Shown here: piece by piece, positions 26,567 through 36,289 of the stretch
How the letters are laid out: each line of letters opens with the position of its first letter
Position numbering within the stretch: the stretch's first letter is position 1
Source of the DNA: Phycisphaerales bacterium
GTDB lineage: Bacteria > Planctomycetota > Phycisphaerae > UBA1845
NCBI GenBank assembly: GCA_020639115.1
Contig: JACKHG010000003.1
Location: 62,001 to 126,000, forward strand
Length of the DNA: 64,000 bases
Direction: 5' to 3'
Made by a program: the position numbers and the translations under genes
The notes under the pieces: model-generated
Told to the model about the DNA's origin: nothing
What the model saw: only the letters and a program-made list of their open reading frames with translations
Database searches by the model: none

Positions 26567-28246
26567 ATGACTGCGATGCATACGACCCTTGCCCCGACAC
26601 TGCTGGCTGCCGCCCTCTACACGAGCCTGCCGAAGATCCTGACCGTGCTGGTGCTGTTCGTCCTGTGGACACTGGGCGCGCAGTGGGCGGACCGGGACGT
26701 CGAGCGGATCAACAAGCCGCGCCGCGAATGGTGGAATCTGCTGATTCTTGGCGGCGGTGGGGGTGGCATAGCCGTTCTGCTGCTCATTCCGTGGCCTGGC
26801 GCCGCATTTTTCCTTGGCCTCGCCTTCTGGATCATTCTCGGCGGCGGCACGCTGCTGGCGTACGTCGTGCATCGCAACGGCCGCGTCGGGCCCAGCGCAC
26901 GCGTGCTCACCCCCACGCACCTCAAGAAAGTGCTCTCCGGTAAGGGCGGCGGCAAGGCCGAGCGGGAGGACCGGGGGGTGCGGGTCCGCCTGATGGACAG
27001 CGAGGGCAAGGCGATCAGCAAGCCGACCGAGCCCGAAGAGCGCGAGCGCTTTGACGTGGCCCAGGACTTCCTGTTCGACATGCTCTGGAAGCGAAGCACC
27101 GATGCCGACCTGGTCGTCGGTGCGGAGGCGACGCGGGTGGTCTACAAGATTGACGGCGTGGCATCCGAGCAGGAGGGGCTGCTGACCCCGGAAAACGCTG
27201 AAAAGCTGCTCAGCTTCATGAAGCAGGCGGCGGGTCTCAGCATGGAGGAGCGCCGCCGCCCGCAGGCGGGGCAGATGCGGGCGGGCCTGCTGGGCAGCAC
27301 GGGCAAGCCGGACCGCATGGAGGTGGTCACGTCCGGATCGACGCAGGGCGAGCGCATGCGGCTGCGGATCAACCGTTCGCAGGGCCTGCTGGCCCTGGAG
27401 GATCTCGGGTTTTCCGAGCCGGTGCTCAAGCAGTTCAAGGCGGCGGTGGCCAAGGAGAGCGGGCTCGTGGTTTTTGCGGGTCCGCGGGAATCGGGCATCA
27501 CCACGACGGAGTACGCGGCGCTGCGGACGCACGACGCCTACCTGCAGAACGTCTACTCGCTCGAGACCTCGGTGATGCAGGATCTGGACAACATCACCCA
27601 GCAGGTTTTCGATCCGAACAAGGTGGACGTGAGCTACGCGCGCATGCTGCAGACGATTCTGCGGCGCGAGCCCGACGTCGTGCTCGTGGATCAGTGCGAG
27701 GATCGCGAAACCGCCCAGCTCGCCTGCCGCGCAGCCACCGACAAGAAGATCTACCTGACCGTGCGGGCGGGCAGTTGCGCCGACGCCATCGCCCGTCTGC
27801 AGGCGCTGCTCGACGACCACAAGCTGCTCGCCGGAGCCTTGGTGGGCGTCGTGTCGCAGCGGCTCGTGCGGGTGCTCTGCGAGGCGTGTCGGGAGGCGTA
27901 CAAGCCCGACGAGCAGCTCTTGAGGAAAGCCAATATACCCGCCGACCAGGTGGAGCATTTCTACCGGCCGCCGAGCGAGCCGATCCTGGACAAGAAGGGC
28001 CGCGTGATCGTCTGCCAGACGTGCCAGAACAGCCACTATGTGGGGCGGACCGGGGTCTTCGAGTTCATGCCGGTGAGCGATGCGGTGCGCAAGCTTCTCG
28101 CCGCGGGAGCGCCGGCCAAGCAGATCAAGGCGCAGGCACGCTCCGAGAAGATGCGCTATCTGCAGGAGGACGGCCTGATCAAGGTGATCGCGGGCAAGAC
28201 CAGCATGGCGGAGATCATGCGCGGTCTGCGCAGCGACGCCAAGTAA
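26567..28246 (+). CDS. Membrane-anchored GspE/PilB-like protein with degenerate ATPase motifs
   Basis: The 559-residue protein has two or three N-terminal membrane segments (about residues 22-40 and 56-102) followed by a GspE/PilB-type domain. The Walker A position reads GPRESGITT (305-313) where GPTGSGKTT is expected, so the catalytic Lys is replaced by Ile. Walker B reads VVLVDQCEDRE (371-381), losing the catalytic Glu, and the His-box HTN is RAG. In contrast the zinc-binding cysteines are kept: Cys438, Cys441, Cys483 and Cys486. It is therefore probably a non-hydrolysing structural partner of a pilus or secretion ATPase. ATG 26567 or GTG 26561 is the start. It follows pilT closely. Confidence 0.85.
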   Translation: MTAMHTTLAPTLLAAALYTSLPKILTVLVLFVLWTLGAQWADRDVERINKPRREWWNLLILGGGGGGIAVLLLIPWPGAAFFLGLAFWIILGGGTLLAYVVHRNGRVGPSARVLTPTHLKKVLSGKGGGKAEREDRGVRVRLMDSEGKAISKPTEPEERERFDVAQDFLFDMLWKRSTDADLVVGAEATRVVYKIDGVASEQEGLLTPENAEKLLSFMKQAAGLSMEERRRPQAGQMRAGLLGSTGKPDRMEVVTSGSTQGERMRLRINRSQGLLALEDLGFSEPVLKQFKAAVAKESGLVVFAGPRESGITTTEYAALRTHDAYLQNVYSLETSVMQDLDNITQQVFDPNKVDVSYARMLQTILRREPDVVLVDQCEDRETAQLACRAATDKKIYLTVRAGSCADAIARLQALLDDHKLLAGALVGVVSQRLVRVLCEACREAYKPDEQLLRKANIPADQVEHFYRPPSEPILDKKGRVIVCQTCQNSHYVGRTGVFEFMPVSDAVRKLLAAGAPAKQIKAQARSEKMRYLQEDGLIKVIAGKTSMAEIMRGLRSDAK

Positions 28247-28295
28247 CGCGCCGCCGGGACCCCGCCGGTGGTCTGCAACTTTTGGGGTGCTGATC

Positions 28296-29969
28296 ATGTG
28301 GTTTTGCATATTGCTGTTGCTGGTGCTGGCGGCTGTAACCTATTTCCAGGCCATCCAGGGTCTCACCAGTGCGATCATCACGGGTGTGCTGACGGTGCTC
28401 TCGGCGGCGATCGCCTTCGGTACCTACGAGTACGTGGCGCAGGCGTTTCTGCAGGGCTTTCTGGGCGACCTGGCCTACGCCGTCGCCTTCCTGGGCATGT
28501 TCCTGGTGCCGCTCGGCATTTTGCGGCTGATCCTCGACAGCCTGGTGCCGCGTTCGAGCCAGATCCCGCACATGCTCGATCGGATCGGCGCGGGCGTGGT
28601 CGGCTTCTTCACGGCGTTCCTGGCGACGGGGATGCTCGCCATCGGGCTGCAGATGGTGCCCTGGCCGGGAATCATCGGTTACGAGCGGTTCAATCACAGC
28701 AAGCCGAGCGATCAGAACGAGGTTTGGCTGCACCTGGATCGGGCGGTCGCGGCCTACGGCGTGGCCCTGTCCGACGGCGTGTTCGGTGGGGGCGAGCGTT
28801 TCAACGCGGAGCACCCCGACCTCGTCTCGGAGTTGGGCTGGCTGCAGGCGGCAAACGTCGGCGTGCGGCGCACCGCGCCGGAGGATGCGCTGGCGTTTCA
28901 GGCCGCCAGTGAGATACCCAGCGTCTACGAGGTCTCCGGCGGCAGCGGCCACCTCAAACCGCTGACCTACGATGCGGTCGAACCGGGGCCCGGCAAGAAG
29001 TTCCTGCGCGTCACCATCAAGGTCAGCGGCGACAAGGACAAGCTCGACGATCCGGACGATCGCCAGCGCTTCACGCCGTCCAGCGTGCGTCTGCTCGGCA
29101 CGACCAACGATGAGCCGCAGATCTATCCCGGCATGGCCGTGCCCGACGACAAGCAACCGAATTACTTCGTGCGCAACTGGGACGAGGGCGGCGACGCCGA
29201 CGAGAAACGCTACACCATCGGCCAGACGCTGAGCGTGCCGGCCTCGGGCGTCATCGAGGTCGTGTTCGAAGTGCCGACGAACTTCCAGCCCACGAAGGTC
29301 AAGTACAAGTTCGGAGCTGAGGCTCCGGTCCGCGGGCTGAGCAAGGCCCAGCCGGAACCGGCGGCGCCGCCGCCTCCGACGCCGACACCGACCCCCGTCG
29401 CCGGCGGGCGCATCTCCGGCGTGAAGATCGTCTTCGGCGGTTCGCACTTCGGCGCCGACCTGCCCGTGGTGATGACGGACTACCAGGGGACCTCCGACGT
29501 GCAGAACGGCGTCATGCACGAGGGCTCCGTCTCGGGCCGGGCCGAAGACCAGGGCGCCGTGCACAAGAATCCGGACATCAGCAGCTTCGCCGTGCCCGAG
29601 GGCAAGGCGCTGCTGCACCTCGATGTGGAAAGTCTCAAGGCCGGCAGCCTCTACGGCAAGGCGATGAACTTCGCGGCCCAGACCGTGGAAAACTACATCA
29701 TCGAGGACAACCACAGCCACCAGTTGACCCCGGTCGGGAAGTACGCCGTCGCCAACGTGGGCGGCGAGAACATCATCGAGATTCAGTATTACCCCATGGT
29801 GGGCGGACGCGTAAAACCCTTCGAACGCATCAAGTCGACCAACCTGCAGAAGGACTACCAGCTCGTCTACCTGTACCTGCTCGACAGCGGCGCGCAGGCC
29901 ATGAAGTTCTCGCCCGGCGGGAACCTGCATCCCACCGATCTGTCGGGCGAAAACCTCGTGGCACCCTGA
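28296..29969 (+). CDS. CvpA-like membrane protein with large C-terminal domain
   Basis: The 557-residue protein begins with four hydrophobic segments in about the first 125 residues, resembling the CvpA family (colicin V production protein-like): ITGVLTVLSAAIAFGTYEYVA and a GFFTAFLATGMLAIGL helix. Residues after 150 are hydrophilic, with a Pro/Thr-rich linker near 365-380 and a beta-rich C-terminal half. I cannot name a function for the C-terminal part. ATG 28296 is taken; GTG 28287 is also possible. It follows the degenerate ATPase by 49 bases and may belong to the same operon. Confidence 0.7.
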   Translation: MWFCILLLLVLAAVTYFQAIQGLTSAIITGVLTVLSAAIAFGTYEYVAQAFLQGFLGDLAYAVAFLGMFLVPLGILRLILDSLVPRSSQIPHMLDRIGAGVVGFFTAFLATGMLAIGLQMVPWPGIIGYERFNHSKPSDQNEVWLHLDRAVAAYGVALSDGVFGGGERFNAEHPDLVSELGWLQAANVGVRRTAPEDALAFQAASEIPSVYEVSGGSGHLKPLTYDAVEPGPGKKFLRVTIKVSGDKDKLDDPDDRQRFTPSSVRLLGTTNDEPQIYPGMAVPDDKQPNYFVRNWDEGGDADEKRYTIGQTLSVPASGVIEVVFEVPTNFQPTKVKYKFGAEAPVRGLSKAQPEPAAPPPPTPTPTPVAGGRISGVKIVFGGSHFGADLPVVMTDYQGTSDVQNGVMHEGSVSGRAEDQGAVHKNPDISSFAVPEGKALLHLDVESLKAGSLYGKAMNFAAQTVENYIIEDNHSHQLTPVGKYAVANVGGENIIEIQYYPMVGGRVKPFERIKSTNLQKDYQLVYLYLLDSGAQAMKFSPGGNLHPTDLSGENLVAP

Positions 29970-30014
29970 CCGCCCGCGGTCCGGGCGATCTCATGGCGCA
30001 GTGCTGGGGCCCGG

Positions 30015-30043
30015 TTGCTGGTCCCCCGCGGCTCCGCTACGCT
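30015..30043 (+). promoter_or_regulatory. Promoter placing the start of transcription at the zinc-ribbon gene's ATG
   Basis: TTGCTG (30015-30020), a 17-base spacer and TACGCT (30038-30043) precede ATG 30051 by 7 bases. This gives a leaderless or nearly leaderless mRNA, and no Shine-Dalgarno is present. Confidence 0.5.
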
Positions 30044-30050
30044 GACCGGT

Positions 30051-30695
30051 ATGGCGATCCAATTCCATTGCGTATCCTGCGGCAAGCCCATCGAGGTGGA
30101 TGACGGGTGGGGCGGTCGGCTCGTGCAGTGCCCCTACTGTCGCGACACCGTGACGGCACCGGCGTTTTCGGCGCCTTCGAGCCTGGCAGCCACCCGCAGC
30201 GACGAGCGTGCGAGTGAGCCGGATTCAGCCGGCGCCACGCTGCCGCCGCCGCGGCCGTTGCCCGGAACAGCCCCCACGCAGGCATTTCCTGCGCCCAACG
30301 CTTCGATGCCGGGTACGTGGGGAACGCCGCCCGAGCCGGACCTGCGGCGCGGCAATGTTCTCGGGGTCGTTGCGTTCATCCTCGCGCTCGTGGCGGCGCT
30401 GCTGGGCATTGGTGCGGTGATGGGCGCCATGGCGGCGATGGCGAATGCAATCGGCCAGAATCCCAAACCTGACGAGGTCGGCAAGTTCATGGAGCAGGCG
30501 ATGCAGGAGGGGGCTCCATGGGTCGTCAAAGTCTCGCTGGCCATGATGGGGGGCTGTGGCCTCTGGCTGGCGGGCGCGATCTGCGGAATCATCGCCGTAT
30601 TTCGGCGTCCGCGGGGTCTGGCGATCGCGGCGTTGGTGGTGTGCGCGGTGCCCGTGTTGCTCATGTTTTTGGGGTTGGTGATGCGGGGCGTTTAG
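30051..30695 (+). CDS. Zinc-ribbon membrane protein
   Basis: The 214-residue protein starts with a zinc ribbon, FHCVSCGKPIEV and VQCPYCRDTVTA (Cys7, Cys10, Cys27, Cys30), typical of many planctomycete proteins. A Pro/Ala-rich linker (about 40-95) is followed by two to three hydrophobic helices near 105-135, 160-180 and 190-212 with Gly/Ala-rich sequence. It is probably a membrane protein with a cytoplasmic zinc domain; its job is unknown. The frame upstream of ATG 30051 is discarded because the zinc ribbon begins right after this ATG. Confidence 0.75.
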   Translation: MAIQFHCVSCGKPIEVDDGWGGRLVQCPYCRDTVTAPAFSAPSSLAATRSDERASEPDSAGATLPPPRPLPGTAPTQAFPAPNASMPGTWGTPPEPDLRRGNVLGVVAFILALVAALLGIGAVMGAMAAMANAIGQNPKPDEVGKFMEQAMQEGAPWVVKVSLAMMGGCGLWLAGAICGIIAVFRRPRGLAIAALVVCAVPVLLMFLGLVMRGV

Positions 30696-30776
30696 CCGCG
30701 TTACCTGGATGGCCCCAAGCGCCGGGAATGGAAAGAAATTCGCGGTTTTCAGCGTTGATTCCAGCCGCTGGGCCGC

Positions 30777-30804
30777 TTGACACCGATCAACGGTGTGTTA
30801 TCTT
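30777..30804 (+). promoter_or_regulatory. rrn promoter P1
   Basis: TTGACA (30777-30782), a 16-base spacer and TATCTT (30799-30804) form a strong sigma70-type promoter about 450 bases before the 16S gene. Confidence 0.7.
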
Positions 30805-30938
30805 AAGGGGGCTGTGCGACGCTCCGAGTTGGTGCGGTGATCGGCGACGATTCCGGACTGGCGCGGGGCGGTTCTTTCGGGGCTTGCGGCGGTTGGCCGC
30901 GGGTCGCATCGAGGGCGAAAAAAAGTCTTCGGGTGCGA

Positions 30939-30966
30939 TTGACAGGCTTCGCGGGGAACCTAGAAT
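30939..30966 (+). promoter_or_regulatory. rrn promoter P2
   Basis: TTGACA (30939-30944), a 16-base spacer and TAGAAT (30961-30966). An A-tract at 30918-30924 just upstream could be an UP element. Two such promoters in tandem match the usual design of rRNA operons. Confidence 0.75.
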
Positions 30967-31023
30967 GCACGGCTCGCGCGTCGGCGGGAAACGCCGGGTG
31001 CGCCGGGCACGCGAGTGCTCGAA

Positions 31024-31036
31024 TGCTCTTTGACAA
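31024..31036 (+). promoter_or_regulatory. rRNA antitermination boxA
   Basis: TGCTCTTTGACAA differs at one position from the E. coli rrn boxA. It lies after P2 and about 215 bases before the 16S gene, the place where NusB/NusE would bind the leader transcript. Confidence 0.7.
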
Positions 31037-31250
31037 GTGAACAGGTTGGATGGTCGTTGTGAGGATGCGGGTCCGCTGCGTCGAGCGCCTTAACTGAAGG
31101 CGTGGCGGACTGTCAATGCAATTGGTGGAGGCTGGCTGCCTTTGGGGAGTCGGCCGCTCGCATCTCACAATGCGCTAGTGAGTGCGAGCCTCAATGTTGT
31201 TATTCGCGTCGCGTGCGGGCCTTGGTCCGGGCGTGGCGAGACACAGCAAA

Positions 31251-32801
<1,551 letters not shown>

Positions 32802-32966
32802 GAGGATTATCTAGACCCCGCTGCGTTCCTTCGGGAACTTCAGTCAGCGGGTGCGATGTCAGCGCATCCTCGGTGCCGTCAGGTCGGACTTTCGTCCGCT
32901 CGGCGTGCACGGGAGCCGGGGCAACACGGCTTCCCAACGACCCAACCTGTTTCCTTGCTATACCAG

Positions 32967-32998
32967 GCACGGCATCCCTCGGGGTGCCGTGCATTTTT
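32967..32998 (+). terminator. Rho-independent terminator after the 16S gene
   Basis: A 26-base inverted repeat (GCACGGCATCCC ... GGGGTGCCGTGC, one G-U pair, 2-4 base loop) at 32967-32992 is followed by ATTTTT. It ends the 16S transcript and supports the absence of a downstream 23S gene. Confidence 0.88.
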
Positions 32999-33147
32999 GT
33001 ATCTCCCGTGCAACCTGACGCTTTTTTGCGCTCGCAACCCTTTCTTTTCAACTCGATATCAAGATAGGATTTGCGGGTGCGTGCGGCTCAGCCGGGTGGT
33101 CGTCACTCCTGCCGTGCGCTGCCGGAAGTTCCCAGGAATCCACACCG

Positions 33148-34596
33148 ATGGTCAATCAGGGTCGGACCGCCGCCCTGCGGCGCTCTCTGGGCTTGTTGAT
33201 GGTCGCCTTGGCCGCGTGTGCGCCCGCACACGCCCAGGTCCCGCGGAGCGACGCCGAAGATACCGTCGCCGACGGTGGTGCCGTCATTCCCGATTCCGGC
33301 GGCCGTATCCGCGAACTGCTGCTCTACTACGATCCGCTCATGGACGAGGAACTCGCCCCGCTGTACGACGACCTGTTCGGCGCGCTGGGCGACGACCTGC
33401 TCATCCGCGTGATCTGCCCCGACGCCCGCTCCGCGCAACGCTTCGCGGATCGGTGGGGCAAGGCCGCGCTCGGCGAGGGCCGCGACGTCGAGTGCGTGGC
33501 TGTGGGCATGCCGCTGACCATCTGGGCGCGCGATCGCTGCATCGCGCGGCAGTCGCGCACGCTCCTGCGGCGGGCCAGCTCGTTCGTGCCCGCCGACGAA
33601 CGCGACTACCCGGAAGAGAAGCGCAACGACCGCATGGTCCAGGCGCTGCTTTCGCTCGCCGGACTGTTGCCGGGCATGTACAGCAGTTCGCTGCAGCTCG
33701 AGGGTGGCAACGTGGTTTCCAACCGGCGGCAAGTCTTCGTCGGCGCGAACGTGATCGAGGAAAACGAAGCGCTCTACCGCTCCGGGGCGCTGCCCGCGGA
33801 GCTGCGCCGCGTTTTCGGCCGGCCGTACGTGCTGGTGGGTGACGATGCCGGGATGGCCCCGTGGTGTCACGTGGACATGTACCTGACGCCCATCGATGAT
33901 CGCACGGTGCTGCTCGCATCGCCGCAGCGCGGCCGCAAGCTGCTGCAGGACGCGGCGAACGCGGGCGACGAGCGGGCGCTCGAGGTGCTGCAGGAGATCG
34001 ACCACGACGTAGACGAGGAACCGATCTTCGATGCGACCGCGGAGCGGCTCGAGGCCCGCGGCTACCGCGTGCTGCGCATGCCTGCCGCGATCGATCGAAC
34101 CGACGACTGGATGATCACCTACAACAACGTGCTGCTGGAGCGCAGCGGCGGCAAGCAGATCGCCTACGTGCCGCAGTACCGCGTGCCGGCGCTGGACGAC
34201 GCCGCGCGGGCCCTCTACGCCGACCTGGGCTTCGACGTGCGCCAGATCGACGTCTCCGGCATCTATGAGCTTGGCGGGGCGCTGCGCTGTGTGGCCAACG
34301 TCACCGAACGGGCTCCCGAGCAGTCGCGGACGCCGCGGCGGCGCAGCCGGTCGAAGGGTGCGACTCCTCCGCGGGTGCGGGGCATCACCATGATCAACCT
34401 CGCCCCCAACCTGCTGTGGGACGATGACTGCACGGACGACGAATCCGAAAGCGCCGATCGGGGCAGTGCGCCCGCGGACACACCGTCCGACGTGCCGGCG
34501 GACATCGTGCCGGCCGACATCGTGCCGGCGGACATCGTGCCGGCGGCTGCCGCGGATATCCCCGCGACCCGCACAGCGCTGCGCGGTGCGCGCTGA
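33148..34596 (+). CDS. Exported pentein-superfamily (agmatine/peptidylarginine deiminase-like) protein
   Basis: The 482-residue protein has a signal region (residues 11-29) that contains LAAC (Cys24), a possible lipobox, before an AHAQ cleavage option. The catalytic motifs of the pentein fold are all present: WARD at 126-129, EGGN at 185-188, His241 and Asp243 in CHVDMYLTP, and Cys381 in GGALRCVAN. Penteins of this type hydrolyse or transfer guanidino groups, as in agmatine or peptidylarginine deiminase. Overall similarity is weak, so the substrate is unknown. The C-terminal 100 residues are disordered and hold three VPADI repeats (34501-34545). AGGAATCC lies near the ATG. Confidence 0.72.
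   Translation: MVNQGRTAALRRSLGLLMVALAACAPAHAQVPRSDAEDTVADGGAVIPDSGGRIRELLLYYDPLMDEELAPLYDDLFGALGDDLLIRVICPDARSAQRFADRWGKAALGEGRDVECVAVGMPLTIWARDRCIARQSRTLLRRASSFVPADERDYPEEKRNDRMVQALLSLAGLLPGMYSSSLQLEGGNVVSNRRQVFVGANVIEENEALYRSGALPAELRRVFGRPYVLVGDDAGMAPWCHVDMYLTPIDDRTVLLASPQRGRKLLQDAANAGDERALEVLQEIDHDVDEEPIFDATAERLEARGYRVLRMPAAIDRTDDWMITYNNVLLERSGGKQIAYVPQYRVPALDDAARALYADLGFDVRQIDVSGIYELGGALRCVANVTERAPEQSRTPRRRSRSKGATPPRVRGITMINLAPNLLWDDDCTDDESESADRGSAPADTPSDVPADIVPADIVPADIVPAAAADIPATRTALRGAR
34501..34545 (+). repeat. Three tandem 15-base repeats in a coding tail
   Basis: Three nearly identical units of GACATCGTGCCGGCG/C encode DIVPA repeats in the disordered C terminus of the pentein protein. 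A partial unit (GACGTGCCGGCG) precedes them. Confidence 0.8.
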
Positions 34597-34765
34597 CGCG
34601 CCGCACGCCGCGTACCTCCCAGGCGCAGAAATTGCCGACGACCCCCGGCTGTGCCTGCCGCAACGTCCCGGTTCCCAGTCAATCGCCGCGCCCCTGGCTC
34701 CGATAAAACCGTAAGGCGCGCACCCGCTACCAGCGATGCGGTGCGCGCGGATACGGGAGCTCGGG

Positions 34766-36250
34766 ATGACCAGCAAGTCGGTGGTTGTGGGCGAAGAAAC
34801 CGCCCGTCGGGTGCGGGCCGGAGGACGCCGCGTTGCGCTGCGCGTGACGGTCTGGGCGGTTGCGGCGCTGCTGGTTTTCGCCGGCGGGGCGGTGTTCGCG
34901 ATAAAGAAGGTGCCGCCATACCGGGCGCTGCGGGCAGCCTACCGGTCGCTTGTCGCGGCACCGCAAGTCGAGTCCCAGGCGGAGGCGGCTGACGCCGCGC
35001 CGGACGAGTTCGGCCGCTGGCATCGGCTCGCGGGTGCTGCCGACGCGTCAGCCGGCACTTCGGATGATCCCGAGATTCTCAAGCTGCTCAGCGTCGGATA
35101 CGTGGGCGGATCGCGAGCGGCGTCGGGCGACGTGGGCGTCGTTGCGTACGATCGCACGCGGGCCCACGACGGCCTCAACTTCTACACCTCGGGCGACGCG
35201 CCGGCGGCTGTGCTGATGGACATGGACGGCACGGTGCGGCACACCTGGACGTATCCGTTCGCGAAGGCCTTTCCGGACTCGGCGGCGCCGGAGGATCTGC
35301 CGGCGCGCGGTTTCTGGCGGCGGGCCCGGCCGTTTCCCAACGGGGACGTGCTGGCCATCTTCGAGGGCTGGGGGCTGATCAAGGTCGATCGCGACTCGAA
35401 GCTGCTGTGGCGCAGCGACCTGCATTTTCACCACGACCTGGACATCGACGACGCGGGCCGGATCTATGCGCTGACGCGCATGCCGCGGACCGTACCGGAG
35501 ATCCGGCCGAACGGGCCGATCCTCGAGGACTTCGTCACGGTGCTCGACGCCGACGGCCGCGTCCTGCGCCAGGTCTCGGTGCTCGCGGCGTTCGAGAACT
35601 CGCCGTACGCGTCGATGGTGCACACGACGTTGCGCGGCACGGACGTCAACTGGCACGACGGCGACGTCTTTCACACCAACACGATCGAGTGGTTCGACGG
35701 TTCCCAGGCGGACCGGTCGCCGCTGCTGGCGCGCGGCAACGTGCTCATTTCCTGCCGCAACATGGACACGATCGCGATTCTCGATCTCGATCGAGAGGCG
35801 GTGGTGTGGGCGCTGACCGGCCAGTGGCGCGCCCAGCACCAGCCCACGCTGCTGCCGGACGGCAACCTGCTGCTCTTCGACAACCGCGGCAACCGGGCGA
35901 TGAGCAAGGTGATCGAGTTCGATCCCTGGACGCAGCGGATCGTGTGGGGGTTTTATGGAACGCCGGAAAACGGCTTCTACTCGCGCACGTGCGGGTCGAA
36001 CATCCGGCTCGCCAACGGCGACACGCTGATCACCGAGTCGGACTCGGGCCGGGCGTTCGAGGTCACGCCGGCCGGCGAGGAGGTCTGGCGGTTCTGCAAC
36101 CCCGCGCGGGCCGGCGACCACGACGAGTTCGTGGCCACGCTCTTCGAGGTGCTCCGTCTGCCCGCCGACTTCGGCGCGGACTGGCTCAACGCCGCGGGCT
36201 CCGCCGTGTGCAGCCGGTCGACGCCGACGGATCCACTGCGGAAAAACTAG
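34766..36250 (+). CDS. Arylsulfotransferase (ASST)-like membrane-anchored protein
   Basis: The 494-residue protein has one N-terminal membrane segment (about residues 28-46) and a propeller-like globular domain resembling arylsulfate sulfotransferases (ASST family). Characteristic stretches are HDLDIDDAGRIYALTR, NWHDGDVFHTNTIEW, GNVLISCRNMDTIAILD and GFYSRTCGSNIRLANGDTLI. The catalytic His of bacterial ASST could be one of those in LHFHHDLD or VNWHDGD, but I cannot assign it. The start is ATG 34766, preceded by GGGAG 7 bases upstream; the first in-frame ATG at 34736 is less likely. It lies 170 bases after the pentein gene. Confidence 0.75.
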   Translation: MTSKSVVVGEETARRVRAGGRRVALRVTVWAVAALLVFAGGAVFAIKKVPPYRALRAAYRSLVAAPQVESQAEAADAAPDEFGRWHRLAGAADASAGTSDDPEILKLLSVGYVGGSRAASGDVGVVAYDRTRAHDGLNFYTSGDAPAAVLMDMDGTVRHTWTYPFAKAFPDSAAPEDLPARGFWRRARPFPNGDVLAIFEGWGLIKVDRDSKLLWRSDLHFHHDLDIDDAGRIYALTRMPRTVPEIRPNGPILEDFVTVLDADGRVLRQVSVLAAFENSPYASMVHTTLRGTDVNWHDGDVFHTNTIEWFDGSQADRSPLLARGNVLISCRNMDTIAILDLDREAVVWALTGQWRAQHQPTLLPDGNLLLFDNRGNRAMSKVIEFDPWTQRIVWGFYGTPENGFYSRTCGSNIRLANGDTLITESDSGRAFEVTPAGEEVWRFCNPARAGDHDEFVATLFEVLRLPADFGADWLNAAGSAVCSRSTPTDPLRKN

Positions 36251-36289
36251 CCATTCGCCTCGTGGCCGGGCGTGGTTCCGAGCCGGCAG

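Noticed and set aside
26462..28309. Minus-strand open frame opposite the GspE-like gene
   Set aside because: Antisense shadow in GC-rich DNA; no domain or ribosome site.
34501..34545. CRISPR-like repeats
   Set aside because: Units are directly adjacent 15-mers in frame within a coding tail, without spacers.
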